A DNA stretch of 64,000 nt from the NCBI GenBank assembly GCA_965119215.1, contig CBCPKK010000017.1:1-64000 (forward strand), in the 5' to 3' direction. Shown here in pieces: positions 1 through 8,719 of the stretch; position 1 is the first letter of the stretch; every line of letters begins with the position of its first letter. Under the pieces are notes generated by a model. It saw only the letters and a program-made list of their open reading frames with translations. It had not been told where the DNA came from and did no database searches. Position numbers and translations under genes: made by a program. This DNA comes from Buttiauxella sp965119215. Its GTDB lineage: Bacteria; Pseudomonadota; Gammaproteobacteria; Enterobacterales; Enterobacteriaceae.

Positions 1-80
1 TGATCACGGGTATATGTGCTTTTTAATACATACTTATGTTTGCCTGATATTTAATGGCTGTAATTTCTTCATATTATGAA

Positions 81-179
81 TTGTGTCACATTCTGGCCAT
101 CATGGCTTTATAGTAACTACTAGATGCTTTTGTGTCATCTGACACAAATCTGTGATTTCTAAACTGTGTCAAATGACAC
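81..179. promoter_or_regulatory. Palindromic operator-like sites upstream of the fimbrial operon
   Basis: The 303 bases before the first pilin are AT-rich and hold no gene. Two inverted repeats share one core. Positions 129-148 read TTTGTGTCA-TC-TGACACAAA, with perfect 9-base arms and a 2-base spacer. Positions 166-179 read GTGTCA-AA-TGACAC. A lone half-site, TTGTGTCA, lies at 81-88. The two palindrome centres are 34 bases apart, a little over three helical turns, as expected for a dimeric regulator binding twice. I do not recognise the cognate protein. The IprA-like regulator at the far end of the island is a candidate by position only. Confidence 0.5.
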
Positions 180-303
180 TTATATATTTTTGACTGCGAA
201 TATAATGAAATATATTATTTATGTCCTCAGTAACAAATATCTTAGAAAAAGTTGTTTCTGATGTGTCTGTTCGTGTGTCTTTTAATATGTGAAGGAAAAT
301 AAA

Positions 304-873
304 TTGAGCAAGCCAATTTTTGTAATTAAAGCCGCAGCGGGTCTGGTATTTTTAGCTGCAACGGGTTCAGCTTTTGCGGCGTCAGGTTCAACATCGCAAA
401 CAGTTCAGGGAGGAACGATCAATTTCACTGGTAGTGTTGTCGATGCAGCATGCGCCGTTGATTATAATTCTGGAACCCAAAACATTAATTTGGGGCAAGT
501 ACGCTTGGAAGAATTAGATTCTAAAGGCGCAACTTCAGCTGAAGTACCGGTAAAAATCCAGTTGGACGATTGTGACTCTTCAGTTGCCACTACAGCTTCA
601 TTTGGTTTTAACGGTCAGACGGATGAGAATGATCCAACTTCGTTGAATAATACTTCAACTGACGCAGGTGCGGCGAAAGGTGTGGGTGTTCAGATGAAAG
701 ATGGTGCCAGTGGTGTCGTGCCTTTCGATGGTTCATTTGGTGACGGTTCTAAATTAACCCTTATTGATGGTACTAACGTAGCAAACTTCTCTGCTTATAT
801 GATCGCAACTGGTGACACCGCCACTGCTGGTGCTGTTGCTTCGACTGTGACCTTTAATATTAAGTACGAATAA
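304..873 (+). CDS. Fimbrial major pilin-like subunit (chaperone-usher family)
   Basis: This is an exported type 1-like pilin of about 189 residues. A signal peptide ends at the AFA-AS site, followed by the pilin fold with the usual cysteine pair (AACAVD and LDDCDS) and a C-terminal beta strand ending in a tyrosine (FNIKYE). Such subunits are completed by donor-strand exchange and polymerise into the fimbrial rod. The reading frame stays open upstream to a GTG at 289, but the TTG at 304 is preferred: AAGGA lies at 292-296, 7 bases before it, and the signal peptide then starts as MSKPIFVIK. First place in the operon suggests the major rod subunit (BcfA-like), but no function beyond pilin is certain. 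Confidence 0.85.
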   Translation: MSKPIFVIKAAAGLVFLAATGSAFAASGSTSQTVQGGTINFTGSVVDAACAVDYNSGTQNINLGQVRLEELDSKGATSAEVPVKIQLDDCDSSVATTASFGFNGQTDENDPTSLNNTSTDAGAAKGVGVQMKDGASGVVPFDGSFGDGSKLTLIDGTNVANFSAYMIATGDTATAGAVASTVTFNIKYE

Positions 874-935
874 GCTGCCACAAACCAGGGATGAGATTTG
901 CGCCAAGTATGGCGCATTTATAATTGGAGCAGTTT

Positions 936-1481
936 ATGCGTTTTAAAAGGTGCCTTATTTGTATTGTAACGGGATTGTTTTTTCATGCTGCTATTGCAGG
1001 GGATCACCATATAGTCACCGTCTATGGTGGGCAAGTTAACTATAGTGGTGCCGTTGTATCAGCACCTTGCAGTGTCAGTATTGATAGTCAAAACCAGCAG
1101 GTTACGATGGGCCAGATAAGAGCTGATATGTTCACAAGCATAGGTAGTTGGTCTGAATCAGATGCATTTACTATTAAGTTAGAAGATTGCGTTAGTGCCT
1201 TGGCTCCGACGGCTGGTGTGCTATTTAAAGGTGTTACTAGCGGAAAGGATCCACAGGTATTTACTGTAGGTTATGGTCAAGGTAGTGCAAAAGGTATTGG
1301 TATTGGCATTTTTGATAGTCACGAAAATTTGATTGTCCCCAATTCAGCACCTATTACGTTTACTACATTAATTGATGGCAATAATACCATGTCTTTTTCA
1401 GCCAGGTACCGGTCTATTGATACTACTGTATTAGCTGGCAGCGCAAATGTGACAATAAATTTTGAAATGGATTACCAATAG
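936..1481 (+). CDS. Fimbrial pilin subunit
   Basis: This is a second type 1-like pilin of 181 residues: signal peptide (FFHAAIAG), the conserved cysteine pair (APCSVS and LEDCVS), and a C-terminal MDYQ strand. It resembles the preceding pilin in its GGQVNYSGAV opening and in the central AKGIGIGIFD segment, which suggests a duplication. The ATG at 936 is chosen over the TTG at 924 because GGAG at 926-929 is well spaced for it. The gene lies between the first pilin and the chaperone, a place where Salmonella bcf has no extra subunit. It may be an alternative rod subunit or an adaptor. Confidence 0.82.
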   Translation: MRFKRCLICIVTGLFFHAAIAGDHHIVTVYGGQVNYSGAVVSAPCSVSIDSQNQQVTMGQIRADMFTSIGSWSESDAFTIKLEDCVSALAPTAGVLFKGVTSGKDPQVFTVGYGQGSAKGIGIGIFDSHENLIVPNSAPITFTTLIDGNNTMSFSARYRSIDTTVLAGSANVTINFEMDYQ

Positions 1482-1520
1482 TCCTAAGCCATGAATTTTT
1501 ATTAAAAGCTGGGTATTTAA

Positions 1521-2249
1521 ATGAAAGTAATAGATAAAATATTATCTAAAAGCAATGCTAAAGCATTGTTGCCCTACATTGTTTTGGGGTCTTTATTGTT
1601 AAGTTCGATGCCTTCGGCTTTGGCTGGTGGTATTGCATTGGGAACGACACGTGTTATTTATCCTGTTGGAGCTAATCAGGTATCATTATCGATTACAAAT
1701 TCCGATAGTAAAAATATATTCTTAATCCAGTCATGGATATCAAATGCAGATGGCGAAAAAAGTTCTGACTTTATTATCACGCCGCCTTTGTTTGTAATTA
1801 AACCAGATAACGAAAATACGTTAAGAATTATGTATGTTGGTCAAAAACAATTACCAGAAGACCGTGAGACAGTTTACTATCTTAATAGTAAAGCTATTCC
1901 TTCAGGGGCACCATCGACTCCTGGTGAAAATACATTACAAATTGCAACGCAAAGCGTAATTAAACTTTTTTATCGTCCTGCTGGTTTATCTAGCAAGTCG
2001 GATTCTGTAATTAATACATTAAGTTGCCAATATACGAATGAAGGGATGAAGGTTTCAAATCCTTCGCCATATTATGTTACGCTAGTAAATATAATCCTGG
2101 ACGGGAAACATATACCAAACACGATGCTGGCGCCACTCTCTGACACTAAAATTGGCACGTATTCTAATAAGTCATCCGGGATTGTGAGTTTCCAGACGGT
2201 AAATGATTATGGTGCAAATACACCTGAGCAAAAATGTGTGATGAAGTAA
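1521..2249 (+). CDS. Periplasmic fimbrial chaperone (PapD family)
   Basis: This is a 242-residue exported chaperone. After a signal peptide ending SALA, the mature protein opens GGIALGTTRVIYP, the PapD-family G/A1 strand. It carries the family features LPEDRETVYYLN..AIPSG and a lysine in the G1 strand (QSVIKLFYRP), then the second immunoglobulin-like domain. It would cap pilin subunits by donor-strand complementation and deliver them to the usher encoded next. Two cysteines near the C-terminus (LSCQY, QKCVMK) could form a disulfide in domain 2. It corresponds in position to BcfB. A second, different chaperone lies at 7925-8701. Confidence 0.92.
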   Translation: MKVIDKILSKSNAKALLPYIVLGSLLLSSMPSALAGGIALGTTRVIYPVGANQVSLSITNSDSKNIFLIQSWISNADGEKSSDFIITPPLFVIKPDNENTLRIMYVGQKQLPEDRETVYYLNSKAIPSGAPSTPGENTLQIATQSVIKLFYRPAGLSSKSDSVINTLSCQYTNEGMKVSNPSPYYVTLVNIILDGKHIPNTMLAPLSDTKIGTYSNKSSGIVSFQTVNDYGANTPEQKCVMK

Positions 2250-2313
2250 TTAAATATTTCGTATTTTTATTGGCGAGATATCATACTCTGAGAACTGGCA
2301 AAGTTGAATATAC

Positions 2314-4983
2314 ATGAAAATATGGCGTATTTTGAGATTACTTTACAGTTCCGCAAATATTAATAATTCGTACTTTATTAGCATATCTACACTAGGATTA
2401 CTTGTGTCTGGTAATGCTATGGCAGAGAACTATTTTAACCCGGAATTTTTATCAAATGATCCTGCCGCGGTGGCCGATCTTTCGCACTTTAATAAAGATG
2501 ATGAACAGGCACCGGGCACTTATCGCGTTGATATTTATCTCAACGAGAATTTTATCAAAACCAGAGACGTAGAGTTTAAAACCGCTGATGCCAATAAAAC
2601 ATCTTCAATAAAAACTTCAGATCCGGAAATTAATACGGGTAGTACAACGGGTTCAGGGCTTAAAGCCTGCATTACTGTAAATGATCTGGATAAGTTGGGT
2701 GTCAATTTAACGGGTTTTGCAGTCTTTAAAAGTATGAAACCGACGGATTGTGTATCCCTGGAGGCTGCCATTCCTGATGCAAAAGCGAGCCTGGATTTTG
2801 AAAAATTGCGGCTTGATCTCAGCATTCCACAAGCAGCGCTGCGAAATAGTGCTCGTGGATATATTACGCCTGAAAAATGGGACCAAGGAATAAATGCAAT
2901 TCTGTTAAATTATAATTTCACCGGTAGTAACAGTAAGAGTAGTGGGAATAAAACTACCAGCGATTTTTTAAGTTTACAAAGTGGAATTAATATAGGTTCC
3001 TGGCGATTAAGAGATAACTCATCCTGGAATTATAATGGTGGTGATAACGTAAAAACTGAAAGCGAATGGCAGCATGTGAATACTTATGTTGAACGTGCGA
3101 TCACTTCGTTGAAAGGAGAGTTGGTTGCTGGCGATACCAGCACACCAAGCGACGTGTTTGACAGTCTACCGATCCGTGGTGCTCAATTATCTTCTGATGA
3201 CAATATGTTACCTGACAGCATGAGAGGTTTCGCACCAACGATACGTGGTATTGCTAAGAGCAATGCCAAAGTGACGATCAAGCAAGATGGTTATACTATA
3301 TACCAGGCGTATGTACCACCAGGTGCGTTTGCCATTAACGATCTGTTTCCTACGTCATCGAGCGGGGATTTAGTTGTCTCGGTAAAAGAAACTGATGGCA
3401 GCGAGCAGAGCTATACAGTGCCGTATTCAAATGTGCCTATTTTGCAGCGTGAGGGCCGGGTGAAATACGCCGTCAGCGCTGGGGAATACCATAGCGGGAA
3501 TGATGACCAAGACAATCCTCAGTTTGGTCAGGCGACTGTCATCTGGGGGTTGAAAAATGGGTATACGGTCTATGGAGGCACTCAGTTTTCTAATGATTAT
3601 CGCAGCATCGCGCTGGGTCTGGGGAAGAACTTTGGTAATTGGGGTGCTATTTCTGCTGATATTACCGAGGCGAGCAGCACTTTAGCCGATGATAGCCAAC
3701 ATGAAGGGAAATCGATGCGTTTCCTCTATGCTAAATCGCTAAATAATTGGGGAACTAATTTCCAGTTATTAGGTTATCGCTATTCAACTCAGGGTTTTTA
3801 TACCCTGGATGATACCTCTTATAAAAATATGAGTGGCCATAACACGAGTGATGAAGTTGACGATAAAGGAAATGCAACTGAGCCTGGTTTTTATGATTAC
3901 TACAACTTGTATTATACTAAACGGGGTAAAATACAAGTTAGTATTTCCCAGCAGGTCGATACGTCAGGTTCTATCTATGTAACAGGTAGCCAGCAAAGCT
4001 ATTGGAATACCAGCGAAGTTAACACCCTAATTCAAGGCGGCTATAACAGCACGCTGTGGGACATTAACTATAGCGTTGCTTATAGCTATAATAAACCGCC
4101 AAGCGAACCCCGCGCTGATCAGGCTATTTCACTGAATTTGTCATTACCAATCGGCAAATGGTTATCACCACCCGACGATGATATAACGCATACAACCAAT
4201 AATACCTATGCCAGTTACAGCAATAACACGGATTCGCATGGAAATATGACCCAACAGATGGGGGTTAACGGAACGTTGTTACAGGACCAAAATCTTAGCT
4301 ACAGCGTAACGGAAGGCGAGGGTAATCATGGTACCGGCAACAGTGGTAGCACGACTATGGCTTATCAGGGAACTTACGGTAATGCTAATGCAGGTTATAA
4401 CTATAGCACTGATTATCAACAGGTTAACTATGGCGTATCTGGGGGGGTTGTATTGCATCACAATGGTATAACGTTAAGTCAACCATTGGGGGATACCAAT
4501 GTGCTGATTGCAGCTCCTGGTGCCGATGGTGTCTCGGTAGAGAACCAAAATGGGGTAAAAACCGATTGGCGTGGCTATGCGGTGGTGCCATACGCTTCAA
4601 CTTATCGCGAGAATCGAATTGCGCTTGATGCAACCTCTTTAAACGAACACACGGATTTAGACGAGGCAGTGGTAAATGTAGTGCCTACTCAAGGGGCATT
4701 AGTCCGAGCCAATTTTAATGCTCACGTGGGCGTACGCGCCTTATTAACGCTAATGCATAACGGTAAACCATTGCCATTTGGGGCAACGGTCAGCAGGAGC
4801 GATTCCGAGAATGACAGTATTGTCGGCGATAATGGGCTGGTCTATCTATCTGGTTTGCCGTTAAGTAGTTCTGTGAAAGCACAGTGGGGTAATGAGGCAG
4901 ATCAGCAATGCAGTGCAGATTTTCAATTGCCTAAAGAGAGTTTACAAAAAGCGATTGTTTACTCGCAGGTAATCTGTCGATAA
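2314..4983 (+). CDS. Outer membrane fimbrial usher (FimD/PapC family)
   Basis: This is an 889-residue usher, full length for the family. A long signal sequence ending AMA precedes the N-terminal chaperone-binding domain (ENYFNPEFLSNDPAAVADLSHF). Next come the beta-barrel with its plug (FAPTIRGIAKSNAKVTIKQDG region) and the C-terminal domains ending with a cysteine pair (QQCSADF and VICR). It forms the outer-membrane pore that sorts chaperone-subunit complexes and polymerises the fimbria. It follows the chaperone after 64 bases. The next fimbrial gene begins 259 bases downstream, and that gap is mostly occupied by an ERIC element, which may weaken read-through to the adhesin and minor subunits. 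Confidence 0.95.
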   Translation: MKIWRILRLLYSSANINNSYFISISTLGLLVSGNAMAENYFNPEFLSNDPAAVADLSHFNKDDEQAPGTYRVDIYLNENFIKTRDVEFKTADANKTSSIKTSDPEINTGSTTGSGLKACITVNDLDKLGVNLTGFAVFKSMKPTDCVSLEAAIPDAKASLDFEKLRLDLSIPQAALRNSARGYITPEKWDQGINAILLNYNFTGSNSKSSGNKTTSDFLSLQSGINIGSWRLRDNSSWNYNGGDNVKTESEWQHVNTYVERAITSLKGELVAGDTSTPSDVFDSLPIRGAQLSSDDNMLPDSMRGFAPTIRGIAKSNAKVTIKQDGYTIYQAYVPPGAFAINDLFPTSSSGDLVVSVKETDGSEQSYTVPYSNVPILQREGRVKYAVSAGEYHSGNDDQDNPQFGQATVIWGLKNGYTVYGGTQFSNDYRSIALGLGKNFGNWGAISADITEASSTLADDSQHEGKSMRFLYAKSLNNWGTNFQLLGYRYSTQGFYTLDDTSYKNMSGHNTSDEVDDKGNATEPGFYDYYNLYYTKRGKIQVSISQQVDTSGSIYVTGSQQSYWNTSEVNTLIQGGYNSTLWDINYSVAYSYNKPPSEPRADQAISLNLSLPIGKWLSPPDDDITHTTNNTYASYSNNTDSHGNMTQQMGVNGTLLQDQNLSYSVTEGEGNHGTGNSGSTTMAYQGTYGNANAGYNYSTDYQQVNYGVSGGVVLHHNGITLSQPLGDTNVLIAAPGADGVSVENQNGVKTDWRGYAVVPYASTYRENRIALDATSLNEHTDLDEAVVNVVPTQGALVRANFNAHVGVRALLTLMHNGKPLPFGATVSRSDSENDSIVGDNGLVYLSGLPLSSSVKAQWGNEADQQCSADFQLPKESLQKAIVYSQVICR

Positions 4984-5012
4984 CAGCGTTATCACCAGAC
5001 TCAGAAATTAAT

Positions 5013-5214
5013 TATACCCTAAATAATTCGAGTTTTGGGTAGGCGGCAAGGGAGCGACAAATCTGTCTGGAACAGATTTGAACAGCGCTTGCGCTGTGGC
5101 CCACAGGGTGAGCCTCATGGACGAGGCTCATAATCCCCAGGAGCTTATTAAGGTAAGTGACTGGGGTAAGTGAGTGCAGCCAACACCCCCACAACTTGAA
5201 GTGTGACGGGTATA
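5013..5214 (+). repeat. ERIC element with a roughly 75-base insert of three hairpins
   Basis: The ends (TATACCCTAAATAATTCGAG and AACTTGAAG..GACGGGTATA) and the central core (AATCCCCAGGAGCTT, AAGTGACTGGGG) match the enterobacterial ERIC repeat, normally about 127 bases. Here the element is 202 bases because an extra segment lies between the left arm and the core. That segment holds three perfect stem-loops in a row: CAAATCTGT/ACAGATTTG at 5058-5080, CAGCGC/GCGCTG at 5083-5096, and TGAGCCTC/GAGGCTCA at 5109-5130. It lies between the usher and adhesin genes and, if transcribed, would fold strongly within the operon mRNA. Confidence 0.88.
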
Positions 5215-5242
5215 TATTTAAAATAATACCGAGACATCTATT

Positions 5243-6202
5243 ATGATGAAATCTTTACTAATGTTAATTTTTTTACTCTCTACCTTTGGTGCAAACGCGA
5301 CAGGGAGCTGCTATGGAGACAGGTCTAGTAATACTTTTATTGGAGAAGACGGATTCCAATACCCTAAAACAAGTCCCTATATTGCATCACCAGCAGCCCA
5401 ATACGAAATAGGTTGTTATTGTCCAGATTGCACAGTATATCCTCTATATGTGTTTGTGCAGGCTTATGCTTCTAGCTTTTTAGCGATCCCTGGTGGCGTT
5501 GCTCCTCAATACGGAGTTATAACTATTCCTAAAGGCCATGAATATTTTGCATGGAAAGGCAGTATTAATGGTAAGGCTGTTACTATGCCGACTTCTTCGA
5601 CGCCTACAATATTAGCAACAACGGATACTCATACGGAATTTTTGACCATTGCGTCACAATGGTCACTTTCTACAGATGACCCTAGTTACACTGTTAGCGG
5701 TGGGATAATGCAGTTCTTTGTTTGCGCTTCGCAATCATTTGTTCAAAGCCAATGCCAAACTATAGAGCAATCTACATACCCATCTGGTCATGCTATTGCA
5801 AATTGTGAAGTCGATGCCGGAGGTTCGACTAGTGTAGATTTAGGGAAAATATTGTCGAGTGATTTTTCAAGTAATGGGGTGCCAATGACTAATTTTAAGA
5901 AGCATGTCAACATAGCATTGACATGCTCCGGTGTATCGTCAACATCTATTAATGCAAATTTTTATGCTGAACCTGATGAGAATTCCACCTCTTTTGCTAA
6001 GTCCACTATATCAGGGGTTGCCGTTGCAATTCTGGACGACAGTGGAAACACAATTGATGTCAACGGTGGAATCATTTCTGTGCCTATCTCTAGTAATAAA
6101 GGGACACTGGGTTTTGATGTTGCTCCCGTTGGCACAGGAGGTGGAACGCCTGTAGCCGGTACATTTACTAGTCTTGTTACCGTTACCCTTTCAATTCCCT
6201 AA
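5243..6202 (+). CDS. Two-domain fimbrial tip adhesin
   Basis: This 319-residue exported protein is nearly twice the length of a pilin, as expected for a tip adhesin. A signal peptide (FGANATG) is followed by a cysteine-containing N-terminal domain (SCYGDR, GCYCPDC, FVCAS, SQCQT) that would bind the receptor. A C-terminal pilin domain begins near residue 185 (ANCEVDAGGSTSVDLGKI) and ends TLSIP. The position after the usher matches BcfD. The receptor cannot be read from the sequence. A glycine/threonine-rich turn (VGTGGGTPVAG) lies near the C-terminus. Two consecutive ATG codons occur at 5243 and 5246, and either could be the start. Confidence 0.82.
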   Translation: MMKSLLMLIFLLSTFGANATGSCYGDRSSNTFIGEDGFQYPKTSPYIASPAAQYEIGCYCPDCTVYPLYVFVQAYASSFLAIPGGVAPQYGVITIPKGHEYFAWKGSINGKAVTMPTSSTPTILATTDTHTEFLTIASQWSLSTDDPSYTVSGGIMQFFVCASQSFVQSQCQTIEQSTYPSGHAIANCEVDAGGSTSVDLGKILSSDFSSNGVPMTNFKKHVNIALTCSGVSSTSINANFYAEPDENSTSFAKSTISGVAVAILDDSGNTIDVNGGIISVPISSNKGTLGFDVAPVGTGGGTPVAGTFTSLVTVTLSIP

Positions 6203-6208
6203 TATAAT

Positions 6209-6775
6209 ATGGATAAAGGTATGTACCGTATAAGTGAAATGTATTTTCACATAGTCATTCGGGCTCTGATATTCCCATTGATAACTATGGGTAGTTGCTA
6301 TTCGACGTTCGCAATTTCTGATACCGGTTCCATACAATTACAAGTGAGTGGAACTATTATTGATACAGGATGTGATATTTCGGCGAACAGTACTAACTCT
6401 GTGGAGTTGGGTGACTTTCAATCTTCAATATTTACGAAGACAGGAACAACGACGCCTTCGCATCAGTTAGAAATAAATCTGACACATTGTACGAGCAACA
6501 CCAAAGGTAGCAGTGTTTATTTCTCGGGGACGGCTGACTATAACAGTAATTCATTACTGGCAATCAGTACGACGGGTACACAGGCTAAAGGTGTTGGAGT
6601 ACAGATCCTCGACAGCACTAATAACCCAATTGCCATCAATACCGCCAGTAGCGTGTACCCCCTTAAAGCAGGAGATAACACTCTGCTGTTTTACTTGCGC
6701 TATAAATCCTCAATGTCTACGGTGACTGCGGGTGATGCTAATGCTGTTTTATATTTTGATATGACATATCAATAA
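6209..6775 (+). CDS. Minor fimbrial subunit
   Basis: This is a 188-residue type 1-like pilin with an N-terminal hydrophobic export signal (ALIFPLITMGSCYSTFA), the pilin cysteine pair (TGCDIS and LTHCTS) and a C-terminal DMTYQ strand. It starts 6 bases after the adhesin stop codon, so the two are probably co-transcribed and coupled. No strong ribosome binding site precedes the ATG at 6209; the ATG at 6221 is an alternative. By operon position it is a BcfE-like adaptor or minor subunit between adhesin and rod. Confidence 0.8.
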   Translation: MDKGMYRISEMYFHIVIRALIFPLITMGSCYSTFAISDTGSIQLQVSGTIIDTGCDISANSTNSVELGDFQSSIFTKTGTTTPSHQLEINLTHCTSNTKGSSVYFSGTADYNSNSLLAISTTGTQAKGVGVQILDSTNNPIAINTASSVYPLKAGDNTLLFYLRYKSSMSTVTAGDANAVLYFDMTYQ

Positions 6776-6785
6776 GGAATGTTTA

Positions 6786-7355
6786 ATGTGTAAGAATAAA
6801 TCAGAATCCATTTCGCATTTATCCCAGCGATTATGTGATGGGGTAATATTGGTAGCACTGTTTGTCGTCATTTCAGCAACTAATAATGTCTCTGCCCATG
6901 ATGGCACCGTCAATATCACCGGTTCTATTCTTGCAGCATCCTGTACAGTAGAAAGTGGTGGAGATCCGTTAAGTGTCGCTTTGGGTGATTATAGCGGGGG
7001 TACTTTGACCTCCGTTGGACAATTAACTCCACAGAAAAAACTGACTATTAATTTGAGTAACTGTTCAGAAAGTATCAGTGGTACCACGGTAACTGTGTCC
7101 GGCACGCCGGACACAGTTAATAATAAATTGCTTGGTTTGAATAATCCCGGTGCGATGGGAACCGCTACAGGTATTGCAATTCAGATCAGCGATTCATCCG
7201 GAAATATTATTGATGTTAATACTGCCTCTAAACTACAGCCGCTTAATGCGGGTAATAATGCGGTTGTCTTGAATCTTGCATATGATGTGTCATCGGTACC
7301 TGTTGGCCCTGGTGATGCAAGTTCGGTTATGTATTTAGATTTTGCGTATCAATGA
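6786..7355 (+). CDS. Minor fimbrial subunit
   Basis: This is a 189-residue exported pilin: signal peptide ending NVSAHD, mature start GTVNITGSILAASCTV, second cysteine in LSNCSE, and C-terminal LDFAYQ. AAGGAA about 6 bases before the ATG is a good ribosome binding site. It resembles the following subunit closely (AHDGTVNITGS against AHDLTVNLAGS), so the two look like a tandem duplication. The likely role is a minor subunit or adaptor of the fimbria (BcfF-like). Confidence 0.82.
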   Translation: MCKNKSESISHLSQRLCDGVILVALFVVISATNNVSAHDGTVNITGSILAASCTVESGGDPLSVALGDYSGGTLTSVGQLTPQKKLTINLSNCSESISGTTVTVSGTPDTVNNKLLGLNNPGAMGTATGIAIQISDSSGNIIDVNTASKLQPLNAGNNAVVLNLAYDVSSVPVGPGDASSVMYLDFAYQ

Positions 7356-7365
7356 GAAAATCAAA

Positions 7366-7911
7366 ATGTCGTCATTCCATTTTACACTGAGTCTGTTATT
7401 TATCGGTGCCTCTGTTTTGCCTGGCGCTGTGCGGGCACATGATTTAACGGTAAACCTGGCAGGTTCAATCCAGAATAACACCTGCTCCGTTGCCGCTGAT
7501 TCAGTCAACAAACCGGTGTCTATGGGGAATGTGGATTCGAGATTGTTTATTCATTCCGGTGATGCGGCGTCTCCCGTTCGCTTCACATTAAATTTAGAAA
7601 ATTGCGGTGATGCAACCTCTGGTGTTGCAGTTGAGTTGAACGGTGCTGTCGACCCTAATAATATGAAACTGTTAGGTCTGGATAAAGGTGAGGGTAATGC
7701 AGTTGGTGTGGGTATTGCAATACTAGATGATGACAGCAAGCTAATCCCCATTAATAGCACTAGTAAAATTTATCCGATGCCAACCAGTATAAATGGTAAT
7801 CCACCAACCAGTATGTCGATGGTGTTTTATGCCGAGTATATGGCTAATGGTTCAACGGTTCAGGCAGGGAATGCCAACGCGAGCGCGACTTTTACTCTGG
7901 CTTATCCTTGA
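7366..7911 (+). CDS. Minor fimbrial subunit
   Basis: This is a 181-residue exported pilin: signal peptide ending AVRAHD, cysteines in NNTCSV and LENCGD, and C-terminal TFTLAYP. The frame is open from a TTG at 7342 inside the preceding gene, but the ATG at 7366 gives a normal signal peptide and no long overlap, so it is preferred. It is the third minor pilin in a row and one more than the bcf layout would predict. It is probably a paralogue of the preceding subunit. Confidence 0.8.
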   Translation: MSSFHFTLSLLFIGASVLPGAVRAHDLTVNLAGSIQNNTCSVAADSVNKPVSMGNVDSRLFIHSGDAASPVRFTLNLENCGDATSGVAVELNGAVDPNNMKLLGLDKGEGNAVGVGIAILDDDSKLIPINSTSKIYPMPTSINGNPPTSMSMVFYAEYMANGSTVQAGNANASATFTLAYP

Positions 7912-7924
7912 TAGAGGCTTGGGA

Positions 7925-8701
7925 ATGTATAAATCAAGAATATCTACTCGGGTAGTGTGGTGCAGTAGTCTTACTGCTCTCACTCTATTCATTAGTCTGT
8001 TTTCCATGCTTTCCTATGCTGGTGTAGTAGTAGGTGCAACACGTTTTATTTATGGTTCAGAGAGTCAAAATGGAATTACGTTCACGGTAAAAAACACTGA
8101 TAGCTTGGCTTATTTGATTCAGGCAAAAGTGATTGCTGATGATGGAAAAAGTACGGCGGGAAGTGTACTCGACCAGACCTTCGTAGGAAAAAGCCCCTTC
8201 ATCATTACTCCGCCATTATTTAGCCTTGGGCCAGAGAAAGAAAACTCGTTGCGTGTCATACGAACCGGTGGTGACTTAGCAATGGATCGTGAAAGTTTAT
8301 TTGGGTTGACGCTAGCAGCAATACCAGGAGGAAAATCGGGGCCAAACAGCTTACAGGTAGCCGTTCGTTCTCACTTTAAATTGTTTTTCCGCCCTGAAAA
8401 CCTGAAAGGTAATCCCGCTCATGCATATGAGAAGCTAACCTGGCAGCGACATGCTAGCGAAATCAGCGTAAGCAACCCTACGCCATTTTACGTCACCCTG
8501 TTCCAGTTAACGGTAAATGGAAAAGTTATCGAGAACGCAGGCATGGTCGCACCATTCAGTACGCGAACTCAATCCTGGTGCTCGACAGACGGAGAATGCG
8601 TTTTGCAGTGGCAGAGCATAAATGATTTTGGTGGTGTGATGCCAGCCTGGCAGGTTTCACCAACCACAGAGGCAAGAATTGGCCAGTCCCATAACGATTA
8701 A
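7925..8701 (+). CDS. Second periplasmic fimbrial chaperone (PapD family)
   Basis: This is a 258-residue PapD-type chaperone. A signal peptide (FSMLSYA) precedes GVVVGATRFIYGSESQNGITFTV. The family motifs are present: FIITPPLFSLGPEKENSLRV, MDRESLFGLTLAAIPGG, and the lysine strand VRSHFKLFFRP. A CSTDGEC pair lies near the C-terminus. The frame extends to 7793 inside the preceding pilin, but those residues are not signal-like, and the ATG at 7925, 13 bases after the pilin stop, is the sensible start. Position and length fit BcfG. Two chaperones in one operon suggest that one serves the rod and the other the tip subunits. Confidence 0.9.
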   Translation: MYKSRISTRVVWCSSLTALTLFISLFSMLSYAGVVVGATRFIYGSESQNGITFTVKNTDSLAYLIQAKVIADDGKSTAGSVLDQTFVGKSPFIITPPLFSLGPEKENSLRVIRTGGDLAMDRESLFGLTLAAIPGGKSGPNSLQVAVRSHFKLFFRPENLKGNPAHAYEKLTWQRHASEISVSNPTPFYVTLFQLTVNGKVIENAGMVAPFSTRTQSWCSTDGECVLQWQSINDFGGVMPAWQVSPTTEARIGQSHND

Positions 8702-8719
8702 TAATAAGGATTCAGTAAT

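Noticed and set aside
1..303. Invertible promoter (fim-type phase switch) before the pilin
   Set aside because: The palindromes are short adjacent operator-like repeats, not two distant inverted repeats around a promoter, and no tyrosine recombinase gene is present in the window.
7793..7924. Longer N-terminus for the second chaperone
   Set aside because: The frame is open there, but it lies inside the preceding pilin gene and encodes residues unlike a signal peptide; the ATG at 7925 fits the family.
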